Of a DNA stretch of 64,000 bases, positions 16,217-27,735 are shown in pieces. Each line of letters starts with the position of its first letter. Position 1 is the stretch's first letter. The stretch comes from Punica granatum. Its lineage: Eukaryota; Streptophyta; Magnoliopsida; Myrtales; Lythraceae. The translations under genes were made by a program, and so were the position numbers. The notes under the pieces are model-generated. The model was not told the origin of the DNA and did no database searches. It saw only the letters and a list, made by a program, of their open reading frames with translations. The stretch lies in NCBI RefSeq assembly GCF_007655135.1, contig NC_045130.1, positions 32,546,605-32,610,604 on the forward strand, written 5' to 3'.

Positions 16217-18348
16217 ATGGCCACTTCGCTGCTCTTCAGAAGCTCTCTTCATCATCATCATCATCAATTTGGTCCCGCTAAACCAAACCCTTTCTCCCCT
16301 TCTCCTCCTTCATCTTTCTCTCCAGCAGGCAAGGGCAGGTTTCCTTCCCTCAGGTCCATTAAGGTATCCCTCCCTCTTCTTCTGCTTGTTCCTGGGTGAC
16401 CCGAGCATAAGTTCGAGTCCCTGATCTCGATCTACATCAATCTCGATTGATGAGTCGAAGTTGCATTTTCGTCTAACGAATTCCTGACTTCTAATTCTTT
16501 CGAGTTGAATGCTAATTGTTAGCAAGAGAGTTGATGCAAAAGCTAAAATTCTTTTCTTTTCTTTTTTTTTTGGGTGCTGGCAGATGCAAGGGGGCGACCG
16601 GGGGAAGAGGAAAGTGTTTGTTGGTGGGGCAACGGGGAGCACTGAGAAGAAGATAGTTGATCAGCTGCTCGCAAAAGGTTTCGCAGTCAATGTGGGGGTG
16701 GATGACTTGAAGTTGGCCAGGTCCACTTTTTCTTGGAACGACCCGTCTCTTAAGATTGTGAGTTCTCTCTGCTCTCATTCCATTCATTCCTGTGCTGCAC
16801 ATTTACGTAATATGGTTGATTGATGTATTATATAGAAGATGAAGATGCCACTTTTACATGTTATTTTACGCACTTGGTTGAAGAGACATGTAATGCCGGT
16901 GAAAATTTTGGTGTTAAGGAAGAGGTGGAGTTGACTGACCCCAGCGAGCAGTTGGCCAAACTAATAGAGAACGGTATGGAGGCTGTGATTTGGGTCACAG
17001 AGGTTATTAAGCCTGAGCAAGGTTTGTTTGTTCCACGGCAGGTCAGTTGAATTTCATGCTTCACCTTCTCTGGTCTGGTGACGGTTGCCAGTTTCTACTT
17101 AATTATACCGTGAAAATCGGCTGCAGATAAATTATGAGCTATGCTTTCTGAAAATCATTTGGGAAAGTTGGCAAATTTCAGAGTTTAGGCTGTTCAGCCG
17201 CCTCAGCTGTGGGCTAAACTTTTGTCAAGTAGGCCGCTCATTTATGACTTTAGGATTTCTGGGCGAGCTTTGATCGCTTATCGGCTTCCTTTCAAGACAT
17301 TGATTTCCAGTAATATAAACTGGAAAGTCATTACTCCTTTTACCTTTTGTATTGTTCATATCATGCCAACTTCAGTATGAACAAAACCGGATCATGCTTC
17401 TGGGATGGTGTAATCATGATCTGTAGTGATACCCTTACTGTTTTGCTCCACTCGTTGAGTCACTGGAAATTTGGTGTCACAGGTTGACTATTTCGGCACA
17501 GTTAACCTCGTTAAAGCTTGCAAGGAGAGATGCGTTGGTAGATTCATCCTCATCAGTTCAATTATATTAAATATAGCTGCAGCGGGACAAAAATCTGATG
17601 GTGGTCCAGCGGAACAAAAATCTGATGATACAGCTCGTATTTTCCTCCACGCTCTCCACCAAGCCCTTCTGGCGGAGCAACATATCAGAACGTCAGGCAT
17701 AAACTACACAATCATAAGGCCGGTCAGCCTCAGAGATGATACCCAAAATGGAAACATTGTTACGGGGCAAGAGGTAATGGCATTTTCCGCTGAGACATTG
17801 TTGGTTGCTCCATCTTTTTACATTTTCCGGTTTACTTTATATCTCTTTTTTTCCTACAAGGAAAAGAAAAGGGATAATGTGTGTCGAATTGAGTTTTACA
17901 AGACGCAATTAGAAAACAGACATCTCATGATATATGGGCAAGTCATCTTTGTTTTTGCCCTTGGTTTTCTGAAGAGAATGAAACTGAAAGCTTTCACGGG
18001 TGTTACGTTTCTTGGTCTTCTTCTTCCCCAACAGTTTCAGTTCACATTAAGCTTCACGGGAGAACCACCAACCTGTTGTCTGATCGCAAGATTCTATGAT
18101 CGAACATATCTTATTGAGTTCTTTGTTTTTCTGTCGTTCCAGTTTTCAAAAGACCAGATTTGTTCCAGAGCCAAACAAAGTTGCACTTCCCTCCTAATCC
18201 TCGTAAGGTGTCTGAGCTTTTCGGTGTGTTTTATCAGGACAACCCACTGCACAAGGTTTCAGTATCGAGGGATCAGGTGGCAGAAGTTGCTGTGGAGGCA
18301 CTATTTGACTGCAACTCACATTACCAGGTTGTTGAGATTATCGCTTAA
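16217..18348 (+). CDS. SDR copy B, C-terminally truncated
   Basis: Second diverged SDR paralogue, closest to copy A. Exons 16217-16363, 16584-16757, 16919-17041, 17483-17773 and 18238-18348 are all in phase 0 without internal stops, giving 281 codons. It has a His-rich transit-like leader. The Rossmann motif reads GGATGSTE, with Glu codon GAG at 16644-16646. It shares with copy A the TAA (18346-18348) that removes the C-terminal PKRPFEEL region, and also a QKSDG-type repeat in exon 4. Intron 4 happens to lack stops in the exon 4 frame, so an unspliced reading runs from 17471 to 18409. Enzyme activity is doubtful, and whether it is translated is unknown. Confidence 0.7.
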
Positions 18349-18946
18349 GCTGATGCTCCGAAGAGGCCCATTTGAGGTACTCTTATTGGTTCCAATTAAG
18401 AAAGGTTGAAGCACGGTATGAACTCTTGAACATATACAGTCGGAATAGAACTGTATCATTTACATATGTAGATCTCCCACCGCAGTGGATGAAGCTCGAA
18501 ATGGAATAATTGAGTATTTTCTTCATCATGGAGTGGAAGATTTCACTCCTTAATTGCATTGTATTTGTTCGTTTGCTAATGAGATTCAATAAAGATACTC
18601 GGCTATCCTTCAAAGACTCGGGACATTTTGAGCTTAATGCACCTAAGGTTTCCATGGAGTCAGAAGATTTTAGGATCTCATCGGGTTTTCTCTGAAAGCA
18701 ATCGTTGATGTGAGGTTTGTGGTCGAAAAGTGGGACGAATGTCCGACTTCAGGGTGCCCGATAGATGCAGCACCAAACTTAAGAGCATGATGAACTGTAA
18801 AAATAGCAAACTGGCCATACATTGATCGAAGCTTTGTTATTATCAAAGAAAGGAAAGCCCAAATTATTGTTCATGATCCCATTACTACATTTAAATAGAG
18901 GACGGCAAATAAGTACTAATTGTGCTTGTAGCTGTGCTGAAATAAC

Positions 18947-19345
18947 TTATCGACGCTTCTTTCCAGTCGCAGCTTCCCGTGCCTGCATTGCAAGGCATCA
19001 AGTAAACTAAGAGCCATGTTTAATATGAATTAGCTGAAATGAAAAAGGAATGCTGTTCCCACGTAAAGTATCAATGCTGTTATTCAATCTCGAGATATTT
19101 CTGCTCCCTGAACTGAGGAATAAAGCATCCCGGTGAAAAGAATTGGAACTCAGGGTCCTGTGCAAAGACGAAGGGCCCTCCATCTCACATTCGGAAAGCA
19201 TCGATCTCGCTCCATGACTGTGACATCAGCTCCAATGGCCCTAGCAAGACCAGTCTTGTTTATAACCTGTAAAACTAGGAAAGAAAAAATAAATAGAATG
19301 AAGTATTAACTTTTGGCCAGACACGTTATATAGGCATAAAATTAA
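18947..19345 (-). pseudogene. UreG 3' remnant (exons 5-6), after SDR-B
   Basis: Same content and same truncation point as the remnant at 12552-12957: exon 6 from the TAA at 18947-18949, exon 5 at about 19158-19266, then intron 4 cut off near 19345 against MCM3 sequence. Confidence 0.85.
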
Positions 19346-19690
19346 TTGATGCTATGTTGGTGCTGGTTTCAGAAACTGCAAGACGGTAACAGAGTGATGA
19401 TCGCCGGTGATACAGCACATATGATTAGCCGAGTTCGAAGGTGAGCCTCTGCAGTGGCGATATAAGAATCAACATCGATGGGGTGAAGATGTCATTTATG
19501 ACTTTTCTTTTACATAACTTGTCTGTCATGTTCCTTCTCTGCAAAGGCAGATCAAATATGAAAAATTGGAACACGTTCTTGTAACTTAATGCAGATCTTA
19601 GTTAATTTAGATTATGATATGATGATCAGGGAACTTTTACAAATGATGATTCAAAATTCGCATTCCTCATTAGTTATTGAGGTTACATGT
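19346..19690 (+). pseudogene. MCM3 terminal-exon remnant 2
   Basis: The intron 15 acceptor GGTTTCAG is kept, then exon-like sequence from 19373 aligns with 5313-5372 over its full length. The MCM3 stop codon has become CGA (TGA to CGA), the same change as in remnant 3 at 32646. Confidence 0.88.
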
Positions 19691-19744
19691 TTCCCAAGCG
19701 ATGCTATACCTTGATTACAATAAGCAAAAATTCAACTTTCTTTT

Positions 19745-19915
19745 TTCGTGTACCCCGGAATCCAGAAGCCCATCGGGCCCAAACTAATCCAGTTCGAATC
19801 GGGTTGATCAACTAAGGGGGTAAAGTTCACCCAATATGAATTTTCTCAATTCACAAGACTAGAACCCCAGACCTTGATAAGTATCGAATCGTTTGAACCA
19901 ACTCATGTTGGTTCA
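19745..19915 (-). mobile_element. SINE family 2, second copy
   Basis: Matches 13335-13522 in sequence and in left flank. The right target repeat is lost where the fold-back element begins. It was inherited by duplication and is not an independent insertion. Confidence 0.75.
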
Positions 19916-19924
19916 AACGAAAAT

Positions 19925-20900
19925 GGTTAATTACCCAGAAAAACATGGCATTTACATTTTTTCTAAATATAGCACGACATTTAGAAAGTAATATAGAAAT
20001 GCATGATTTTTGTATTTTTCCTAAATATAACACGACCTTTTGAGAGTAGTATAAAAAAGCATGACCTTTGCTTCTTTTTTTTTTCTAAATATATCTTGAC
20101 CTTAAAAAAATAGCACAGAAAGACACGACATTCATGTTTAGCTGCGATTCTAGCACGACGTCAATTATTCATTAAATGTAATGGTAACAGTTAACGGCGT
20201 CTCGTAGCACAACATGATTGAACTAGTGGGTTCTACATATTTTTATTTAATTAAAAAATAATTCTAAAAATATTTTAAAAATAATTTTTTTTCTAAAAAA
20301 AAAAAAGGAGAGAATTGTAAATTGCAGGGAAGCGTAATCGGGCCCCCACCGCCGAAATGAAAAGCCCCCAATTTTGGAGCTCTTTCGATTTCGACAGTGG
20401 ATGGCCCAATTAGGTCACCACCCACATAATTAGGGTCCTGCTGCGGCTGGTAACCTCAATTAGGAGATGATAACCACCGCCGTTGGCCCCCTCTCCCTTT
20501 CCTCTCATTAAGTTAAATCCCCCTTCTTTTCTTTCAATTTTTTAAAATTTTTATGATTATTTTTAATTAAATAAAAACTTTTGGAATCTACTCGTCCAGT
20601 CATGTTGTGTCACGTAGCATCATTAACCATTATCGTTACAATTTGACAGAATAATTGACGTAGTGCTAGATGCGCAACTAAACTTAAAGGTTGCGCCTTT
20701 TTTGTGCTATTTTTTAAAGGACATGCTATATTTAGAAAAAAAAAAATGCAAAGGCCGTGACTTTCTATGTTACTCTCAAAAGGACATATTATATTTAAGA
20801 AAAAAATGTAAATATCGTGTATTTCTGTGCTATATTCTAAAAGTCGTGTTATATTTAAAAAAAAAGTGTAAATGTGGTGTTTTTTTCGGTAATTAACAAA
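19925..20900. mobile_element. Fold-back element 1 with about 370-base arms
   Basis: The left arm 19925-20290 is iterated, with units holding CTAAATATAGCACGAC, ATAGAAATGCATG and similar. It is matched in inverted order by 20550-20900. The loop (20300-20540) is GC-richer and contains GGGCCCCCACCGCCG and ATTAGGGTCCTGCTGCGG. No coding potential is seen. This looks like a large non-autonomous inverted-repeat element; its family is not certain. Confidence 0.8.
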
Positions 20901-21350
20901 AAAAAATTCTCACTTTTTTCCAATTATATGCTGTTGATTTAACCTTTGCACACATCTTCCTTAATGATAACAGAGTTTTCTGCCTCAATTGAATCAAAAC
21001 CATGTTGGAACTTCAATTTCAATTCACCAAAAAGAAAAATTCTCGCTTTTTTCCAATTACATGGATTTGATTTGCCCTTTGCGCGCATCTTCGTTAATCG
21101 TAACCAAGGCGTCTGCCTCAATTGGGCTCCTTGCTGATAATAAGTAGAACGCAAGGACTGTTCGGACGGACCGACTCGGCATCACGTTGACTCGGTTCAC
21201 TAGCAACGTCCCGGGCTTTCTTCCTTCTGCGTGAGGGTTTGCCACGTCGCAGTCGGAGCTGCGTGGCCTGCTATTAATGGCGGGGGATTTTTGTGGCGGG
21301 CGGAGAAGAGCGCATGTATTGTATGGAGAGGGGATAGCGGAAGGATTCGA

Positions 21351-23428
21351 ATGGCCACTCCGCTGCTCCTCAGAAGCTCTCTTCTTCTTCATCATCGTCA
21401 TCATCATCATCAATTCCCTCTCGCTAAACCCTACCCTTTCTCCCCTTCTCCCTCTTCATCCTCCTCTCCAGCACGCAAGGCTAGGTTTCTTTCCCTCAGC
21501 TCCATTAAGGTATCCCTCCCTCTTCTTCTTCTGCTTGTTCCTCGGCGACCCAAGTAGAAGTTCGGGTCCATGATCTCGACCCACATTGCTTTCAATTGAG
21601 TTGAAGAATGCTACTTGTTGGCCAGAAAGTTGGTACGAAAGCTCAATTTTCACTTTTTTCCTGGTCGGTGTTGGTAGATGCAGGGGAGCGAGATTACGGA
21701 GGAGACAGTGGCGGGGGAGGCAGAAGCTGGTGCGAGCCCTAAGAAGAAAGTGTTCGTCGCTGGGGCAACGGGGAGCACTGGGAAGAAGATAGTTGATCAG
21801 CTGCTCGCAAGAGGTTTCGCGGTCAAGGCGGGGGTTCGTGACTTGGAGAAGGCCAAGTCTGCGTTTTCTCGCGATGACCCGTCTCTTCAGATCGTGAGTT
21901 CTTCGTTTCCTCTGTGGTGGTGCACATATATGTAGCAGGGTTGATTAATGCATTGTATGTAAGATGAAGAAAGATGCAGCTTTATCTGGTATATTGTGCA
22001 CTTGATTGAAGAGTGATGTAATGCCGGTGGGAAATTTCGGTGTTAAGGTTAAGGCGGACGTGACTGAGGGCTCCGACAAGTTGGCGGAAGCAATAGGGGA
22101 TGATTCGGAGGCTGTGGTTTGTGCCACGGGGTTTAGGCCTGGGTGGGATTTGTTTGCTCCATGGAAGGTCAGTTTGAATTTCATTCTTCACCTTCGCTGG
22201 TGACTTTTGCCAGTTTCTGCTTATACCATGCAAACCGGCTCCAGATTTTGAACTAAGCTTTCAGAAATCACTTGGGGAAGTTCGTAAATTTCATACAATG
22301 TTGGCCTTTCAGCCGCCTCAGCTGCGGCTTAACTTTGTCAAGTAGGCTGGAGGCTGCTCATTTGTGATTTTCGGTTTCTAGGCGAGCTTTGTTCGGTTAT
22401 GGACTTATTTTCAAGGCATTAATTCCCAAAATTATAAATTGGAAGGTCATTCCCCTCTCTCGAGCCTTTGGATTTATATTGCACCAACTTCAGTACGAAT
22501 GAAATTGGATCATACTTCTTGAGTGTCGTACTCATGATCTGTAGCGATACCCCTACGGTTTTACTCCACTCGTAGAGTCATTGAAAGTTTGGTGTCCACA
22601 GGTTGACAATTTTGGCACAGTTAACCTAGTTGAAGCTTGCCGGAAGCGTGGCATCAATAGATTCATCCTCATCAGTTCAATTCTAGTAAATGGAGCAGCA
22701 ATGGGGCAGATTCTTAATCCCGCTTATATCTTCCTCAATGTCTTTGGGCTCACCTTAGTCGCAAAGCTTCAGGCGGAGCAACATATCAGAAAGTCAGGCA
22801 TAAACTACACAATCATAAGGCCAGGCGGCCTCCGGAATGATCCCCCAAGTGGAAACATTGTTATGGAGCCAGAGGTAATGGCATTCTCTGCTGAGACGTT
22901 GTGGGTTTCTGTTTCTCCATATTAAACATTTTCCAATTTACTTTCTCTCTCTCTCTCTCTCTTTTTCCTTCAAGGAAAGGACAAATGTGTGTCGAATTGA
23001 GTGTTACAAGACAACTGGAAAACAGAACATCTCATAAAATATGTGGGCAAGCTAGTCATGTTGGTTTTGTTTCCTTGGTTTTCAAGAAGAGAATGAAATG
23101 AAAATGATTTCGTAGGGTTCTATGATCAAACTTAACTTATTGAGTTCAATGTTTTTCTTTTATCTAGTTTTCGAAAGATAAGAATTGTTCCAAAGCCAAA
23201 TAGAGTTCTCTTCTCTCATAATCCTTGTAAGGTGTCTCTGAGCTTTTCGGCATCTTTTATCAGGACACTCTCTATGAGGGTTCAATATCGAGGGATCAGG
23301 TCGCACAAGTTGCTGTGGAGGCACTAATTCACCCTGAAGCATCATACAAGGTTGTTGAGATTGTTGCTCGAGCTGATGCTCCGAAGCGGCCGTTTGAGGA
23401 GCTCTTTGGTTCCATTAAGCAACGGTGA
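21351..23428 (+). CDS. Plastid atypical SDR (At2g34460-like), copy C, intact
   Basis: NAD(P)-binding Rossmann-fold protein of the extended or atypical SDR class, orthologous by sequence to the chloroplast protein At2g34460, whose substrate is not established. Exons 21351-21509, 21678-21893, 22048-22167, 22602-22874 and 23264-23428 are all phase 0, giving 310 residues. Residues 1-53 are Ser/Pro/His-rich and look like a plastid transit peptide. GATGSTG lies near 82-88. Conserved ADVTEGSDKLAEAI, ATGFRPGWDLFAPWKV, DNFGTVNLVEACRK, ILISSILVNGAAMGQ and NYTIIRPGGL blocks follow, ending with PKRPFEELFGSIKQR. It is the only array member with the full glycine motif and the full C terminus, so it is the likely functional gene. 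UreG follows tail to tail at 24097. Confidence 0.93.
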
Positions 23429-23729
23429 AACTGCAGGTATGAACTCTTGAATGCATATATTAGGGATAGAACTGTATCACTCATGTATATCTGATACTTC
23501 GGTGGATGAAGCTTGAAATGGAAAAATTGGATAATTTCTTCCTTATAGAGTGAAAGATTTTACTCCACAATTGCAGTTTACTTCATCATTTGCTAATGAG
23601 ATATGATAAGTGATAATCCTCTTTGCATACTCAAATATCCTTCAAGACGTGGGACAATTTGAGCTTCAAGAATCTATCGAGTCAGAAGATTTTAGGACCT
23701 CAGAGAACCAGATTTTAGGACCTCATCAG

Positions 23730-23890
23730 GTTCTCTTCGAAAGCAATTGTTGCTGTGAGGTTTGTTGTCGAAAGTGGGATGAATGTCCAACTCCGAGGCG
23801 TAGAAAAATGTTTTGAAAGCAATTGTTGCTCTGAGGTTTGTGGTCAAAAGTGGGATGAATGTCCAACTTCAAGGTGTAGAATAGATGTAA
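23730..23890 (+). repeat. Tandem duplication in SDR-C 3' region (about 80 bases)
   Basis: Two adjacent copies of a unit starting AAAGCAATTGTTGCTGTGAGG (T or C variants), the second near 23817, repeat the GTGGGATGAATGTCCAACT block. Copies A, B and D have this block once. Confidence 0.8.
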
Positions 23891-23920
23891 CACTGGACCT
23901 AAGAGAATGCGAACCATGGA

Positions 23921-24000
23921 AACAACAAATTGCTCATACATTATAGTTTCATTATTATCAAACAACAAATTGCTCATACATTATAGCTTTCATTATTATC
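23921..24000 (+). repeat. Direct repeat of about 40 bases
   Basis: The sequence AACAAATTGCTCATACATTA plus a TTCATTATTATCAAAC tail occurs twice back to back. Confidence 0.85.
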
Positions 24001-24096
24001 AAACGGAGCAAGCGAAGCCTGATTATTGTTCATTATCCCATTACATCTAAACAGAGGCGGGCGAAGTACTTGAGTTCATTGCTGTGCTGAAAGAAC

Positions 24097-26068
24097 TTAT
24101 CGACGCTTCTTTCCGGTCGCAGCTTCCCAGGCCTGCAAGATGTGATTTACTATGTCCTCCACACCAACACCATGCTTCACCTGCTTAAGTCACAATGCAC
24201 CAAGTGAACCATACAGCCATGTTTGATATGAATACATGATTCGACAAAAGAAGATATGAATACATGAATTGAAAATCAAATGCGATATTCCCCCATAACA
24301 TATCTCGCCATTCGATCTTGGGATGCTTCTGCTCCCATAATTAAGATGGTGATGATGCAATAATAATTCTTATAAAAAATTTTGAGCGCGTGGAAGAGAA
24401 AGAGCGCAACTAGCAGCTTTCATCTCTTAATAAATTAAGCACGCTGGAGAAAAGAGATTAAATTCGTGGACCTGTGCAAAGACAAAAGGCCCTCCATCTC
24501 GCATTCGGAGTGCATCTCGTTCCATGACCATCAAGTCAGCACCAACAGCTGCAGCAAGATCGGTCTTGTTTATCACCTGCAAAGTCGAGAACAGAAGTAA
24601 ATAGAATGAAGTCTAACCTTTTTGGGCAGATACGTTATATAGGCATCAAATGAATCTCGAGACAAAAGGAGAGAATTCAGAAAACGTACGAGAAGGTCAG
24701 CTTGAGTGATCCCAGGACCTCCTTTCCGAGGTATTTTATCACCACCAGAGACATCGATTATATATATAATGTAGTCTGCCAGCTCTCTGCTGAAGTTTGC
24801 AGCCAAATTATCTGCAGTAATCGGAATTTCCACTTAGATCAATGTTCAGAAGCATGTTAAAGAAGAACATGAGTTCTGAGACATGAAATGAATCACTTCA
24901 CCTCCTCCCGATTCGCAGAGCAATAAGTCTGCCTTGTACAAGTTAGAGAGCTCCTCGAGAGGTCCGAGGTTAATGCTGATGTCTTCACGAATTGCAGCAT
25001 GAGGGCACCCTCCCGTTTCGACTGCGAGAATTCTTTCCTCAGGGAGTGCCCCATGTTTCACCAAGAACTCCCCATCCTCTTTTGTGAATATGTCATTCGT
25101 CACCTTAACAAGTGAAGCACAGAGACCATCACTTACCTCTTCATATGTCACGAAAGTTAGAACCACAATCCACATGTAACGGAATGTGGATCGCGAATTC
25201 TTTACGGTTAGTGCAGTTGTCTCTGCCGGTTATGGACAACCATGTTTCCTATCCACAAAAATTTGCCCGTTCTTGCAATAATTCAAGGAGGACTGCATTG
25301 AGCAAATTCTCAGGATAAATGATGCTTACCGCGGCAAGACTGTACTTGTCTCTCAACAACTGACAAAGAACCAACATCAAAGCCGTTTTCCTGAGAATCG
25401 TCCAATATAAAACACCAATCTATAAGCACCGATGTGATGAAAATCAATCCGAGACAATGCCAAAGAAATGAATCAGTCGGAAAGAACTAAAGCTGATCCT
25501 AACCAATGCCAAGTTCATATACACAAACATGTAACCTATTCAGCAAAAAAGGGTTTTTCGACGGGCAGAATAGGCAAGAACTGCAGCTCAATCGAAGTAC
25601 AGATCATAGAAAAGGATACAACCAATGAAGACGAGAACATCTCACCAGAAAAATCGATCAAATTCATGTTTTTCTACCAGCAATTTAACCTGTTCAATCA
25701 AAGAAATAAAAGGGAAAACGAGATAGACCCAGCAGCAACATCGACCAAATTTATGGATTCTCCGAGAAATAGAGGAGATGGAATGAATACCCAGTCCCGA
25801 CAGGGCCACCGATACCGACGGTGAACGCCCTCTCGTTGAAATCCCGGGAATGAAGAGGGGGAGCCCTCTTGCTGAAGAACCCCGGCGAGTAGATGGGATC
25901 GTGGGAGTGAGGTGCGAGGCCGTCGTGGCTATGGTACACCTTCCCGTCCGGGCCCACCCACGACGTCGCCCCTGCATCTCCATGGCCGTGCTCGTGGTCA
26001 TGGTGATGGTGATGATGATGGTCGTGGTCATGGTCATTGTGGTGATGGGTGTTCTCCGATGAAGCCAT
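24097..26068 (-). CDS. UREG: Urease accessory GTPase UreG, intact
   Basis: SIMIBI-class GTPase that powers nickel delivery to apo-urease together with UreD and UreF in the cytosol. Exons on the minus strand are 26068-25791, 25390-25330, 25103-24902, 24811-24690, 24576-24472 and 24180-24097, with consistent phases, giving 283 residues. Seen: a His-rich nickel-binding N terminus (about residues 8-30), P-loop GPVGTGKT split across exons 1 and 2 (about 88-95), the metal-binding CPH motif in [18 protein letters not shown], then INKTDLA for guanine recognition and a GKKRR C terminus. The start is the ATG giving [10 protein letters not shown], matching plant UreG. It is convergent with SDR-C. This is the sole functional UreG in the window. 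Confidence 0.96.
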
Positions 26069-26344
26069 TGACTTGTTTTGGAGCAGAAGAGACGAAACAA
26101 GACTAACTGAGACGATGCTCAGAGACAAGAGTAGGGCGTGCGCGCGCGCTGGAATGAATGAATGATGACGACGACGATGATGATATGGCGACGTCAACAT
26201 GAGCTCATGAGTCGTGATGGGCCGACCACATCTTTCTGCAAGCCCATGTAAACAATGAAATAGAAAGTCATTCATGTCAAATAAAGCAATTTGCAAGGGA
26301 AATTGCAAAGAATCCCGAGAGTTTTCGAACTCTTTCTTTCACTA

Positions 26345-27019
26345 TCCAATAGAGTTGTGCACGGATACCGGATATATCCGAAATCGATCGGAAACTACCC
26401 GTTATGATAGGGTTCGGATAACTCATATTGAAAATAGAATAGGGTCCGGATATTAAAATTAGGAACTGATGAAAACAGGTTCCGGTTCCGATTCCTGCAT
26501 ATATGATATCCAGAATTGAAATCGATACCTGGACAAAATAATAATTTCCCTCATATATATTTCTTCATTTTACTTTACCATATTCCCCCCTTTGTCTCTC
26601 TCTCTTCTCTTAGTGAAAACTTTGAATGCCTTATCGTCGGTAGCTTTGGCTTGACGAGAATAGGTGTATCCTCGGTGAGGCTTGATCGTATTATAGATAT
26701 TTAGTTTTGTGAGTGAATTGATGAGACATATTACTCTTTGTTGTAGAGATATTGTGGATTTAATCTAAATCTACGTCGACATTCTGTTATGCGTAATTAC
26801 TGATTATGGATGAGACATTTTCAATTTTATTTAGGGAGACAAAAAAAATTTATAGGTTCCAACAGGGTACCCGGAACATGTGGGATGATACAGATTCCGG
26901 GTAGGTTCCGGTTCCATGACTCAATGGGATAGGGTTCGGTTCCAAAATCTTGGAATATATTCCTTACAAGGTATGGTCTAGGTATCGTGAAAAAAAAGGT
27001 TACCCGCAATCGAACACCC
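26345..27019. mobile_element. Non-autonomous hAT-like element, with empty site in the paralogous copy
   Basis: It starts TAGAGTTGTGCACGG and ends CGAACACCCTTA, giving imperfect inverted termini of the GGGTGTGCA type seen in plant hAT-like elements. It is flanked by ATCCAA on both sides. The duplicated copy near 38755 reads TCACTATCCAAACGG without it, which defines the insertion. Interior stretches rich in GGTTCCGG and CCGGATAT are typical of such elements. There is no transposase. Confidence 0.8.
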
Positions 27020-27562
27020 TTAATCCAAACAGTACGTAGGTAAAAACTAAAAAGCACATTAAGGGGATTATCCTATTTTTCGCTTGTGAAAGGCCAAATC
27101 TATAATAACAATGACATAAATGGAAATAATCATACACACATTCCTAGTATACATAATAATAATAATTTTCTCATTCACACACGCACGCATATATATATAC
27201 ACACCAATTATCCAATATTTATATATATATATATATATTACATTCTTGAAATTAATTAGACAGCCCAATTTAATTTCCATCAAGCTCTTACGTATAAAAA
27301 TTAAATAGAGAAAAAGCTTTAAAAAGTATATAATAAACTAAAGAAACAGCTTCCCACAAAAAAAAATTGAAAAAGTCCTCCCTCATACTTCACAATTTGA
27401 TACTCGAACTAGAATGTTCTGAGTATCAAACATAAAGTATCGACTCATAAAAAAAAAAACACAGGAGGGAGTAAAAATGAAAAGCCTCCAATACATCAAA
27501 GATTTACACTGACGATACGAACCGGTAGAGGAAACCACCATCAACTGTTCATGTAACTAGAG
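27020..27562. other. Duplicated spacer between UreG and b561
   Basis: Nearly collinear with 38760-39370, including an AT dinucleotide run near 27218-27238. No gene is seen. Confidence 0.8.
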
Positions 27563-27735
27563 TATCAGGATAAATGCTCGAAAACTCGATTCAACATATT
27601 AATATCTTTCACTCGAAGAGATGATCGTGTGGCTAAAATAATTATGAATGATCGGTTAGCTGTCGAACTAGTTCTTGAGGGCATTCCTCTTGCCACAGGG
27701 CTTGAGCACCATGAGCTGCTTCTGGTTCTCCTCAA
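27563..27735 (-). pseudogene. Cytochrome b561 3' fragment
   Basis: Matches the end of the last exon of the intact gene at 39382-39455. The minus strand encodes ENQKQLMVLKPCGKRNALKN, then a TAG. The match ends near 27731 and unrelated sequence follows. This is the left-hand remnant of the duplicated UreG-b561 pair. Confidence 0.85.

Noticed and set aside
17471..18409. 312-codon frame as a separate gene
   Set aside because: The first part is SDR-B exon 4, the middle is its intron with clear GT and AG ends matching copies A, C and D, and the end is exon 5 in the wrong frame.
25642..26308. Two long minus-strand frames over UreG exon 1
   Set aside because: One is the real exon 1 run into its intron and the other is a frame-shadow caused by the CAT/CAC repeats.
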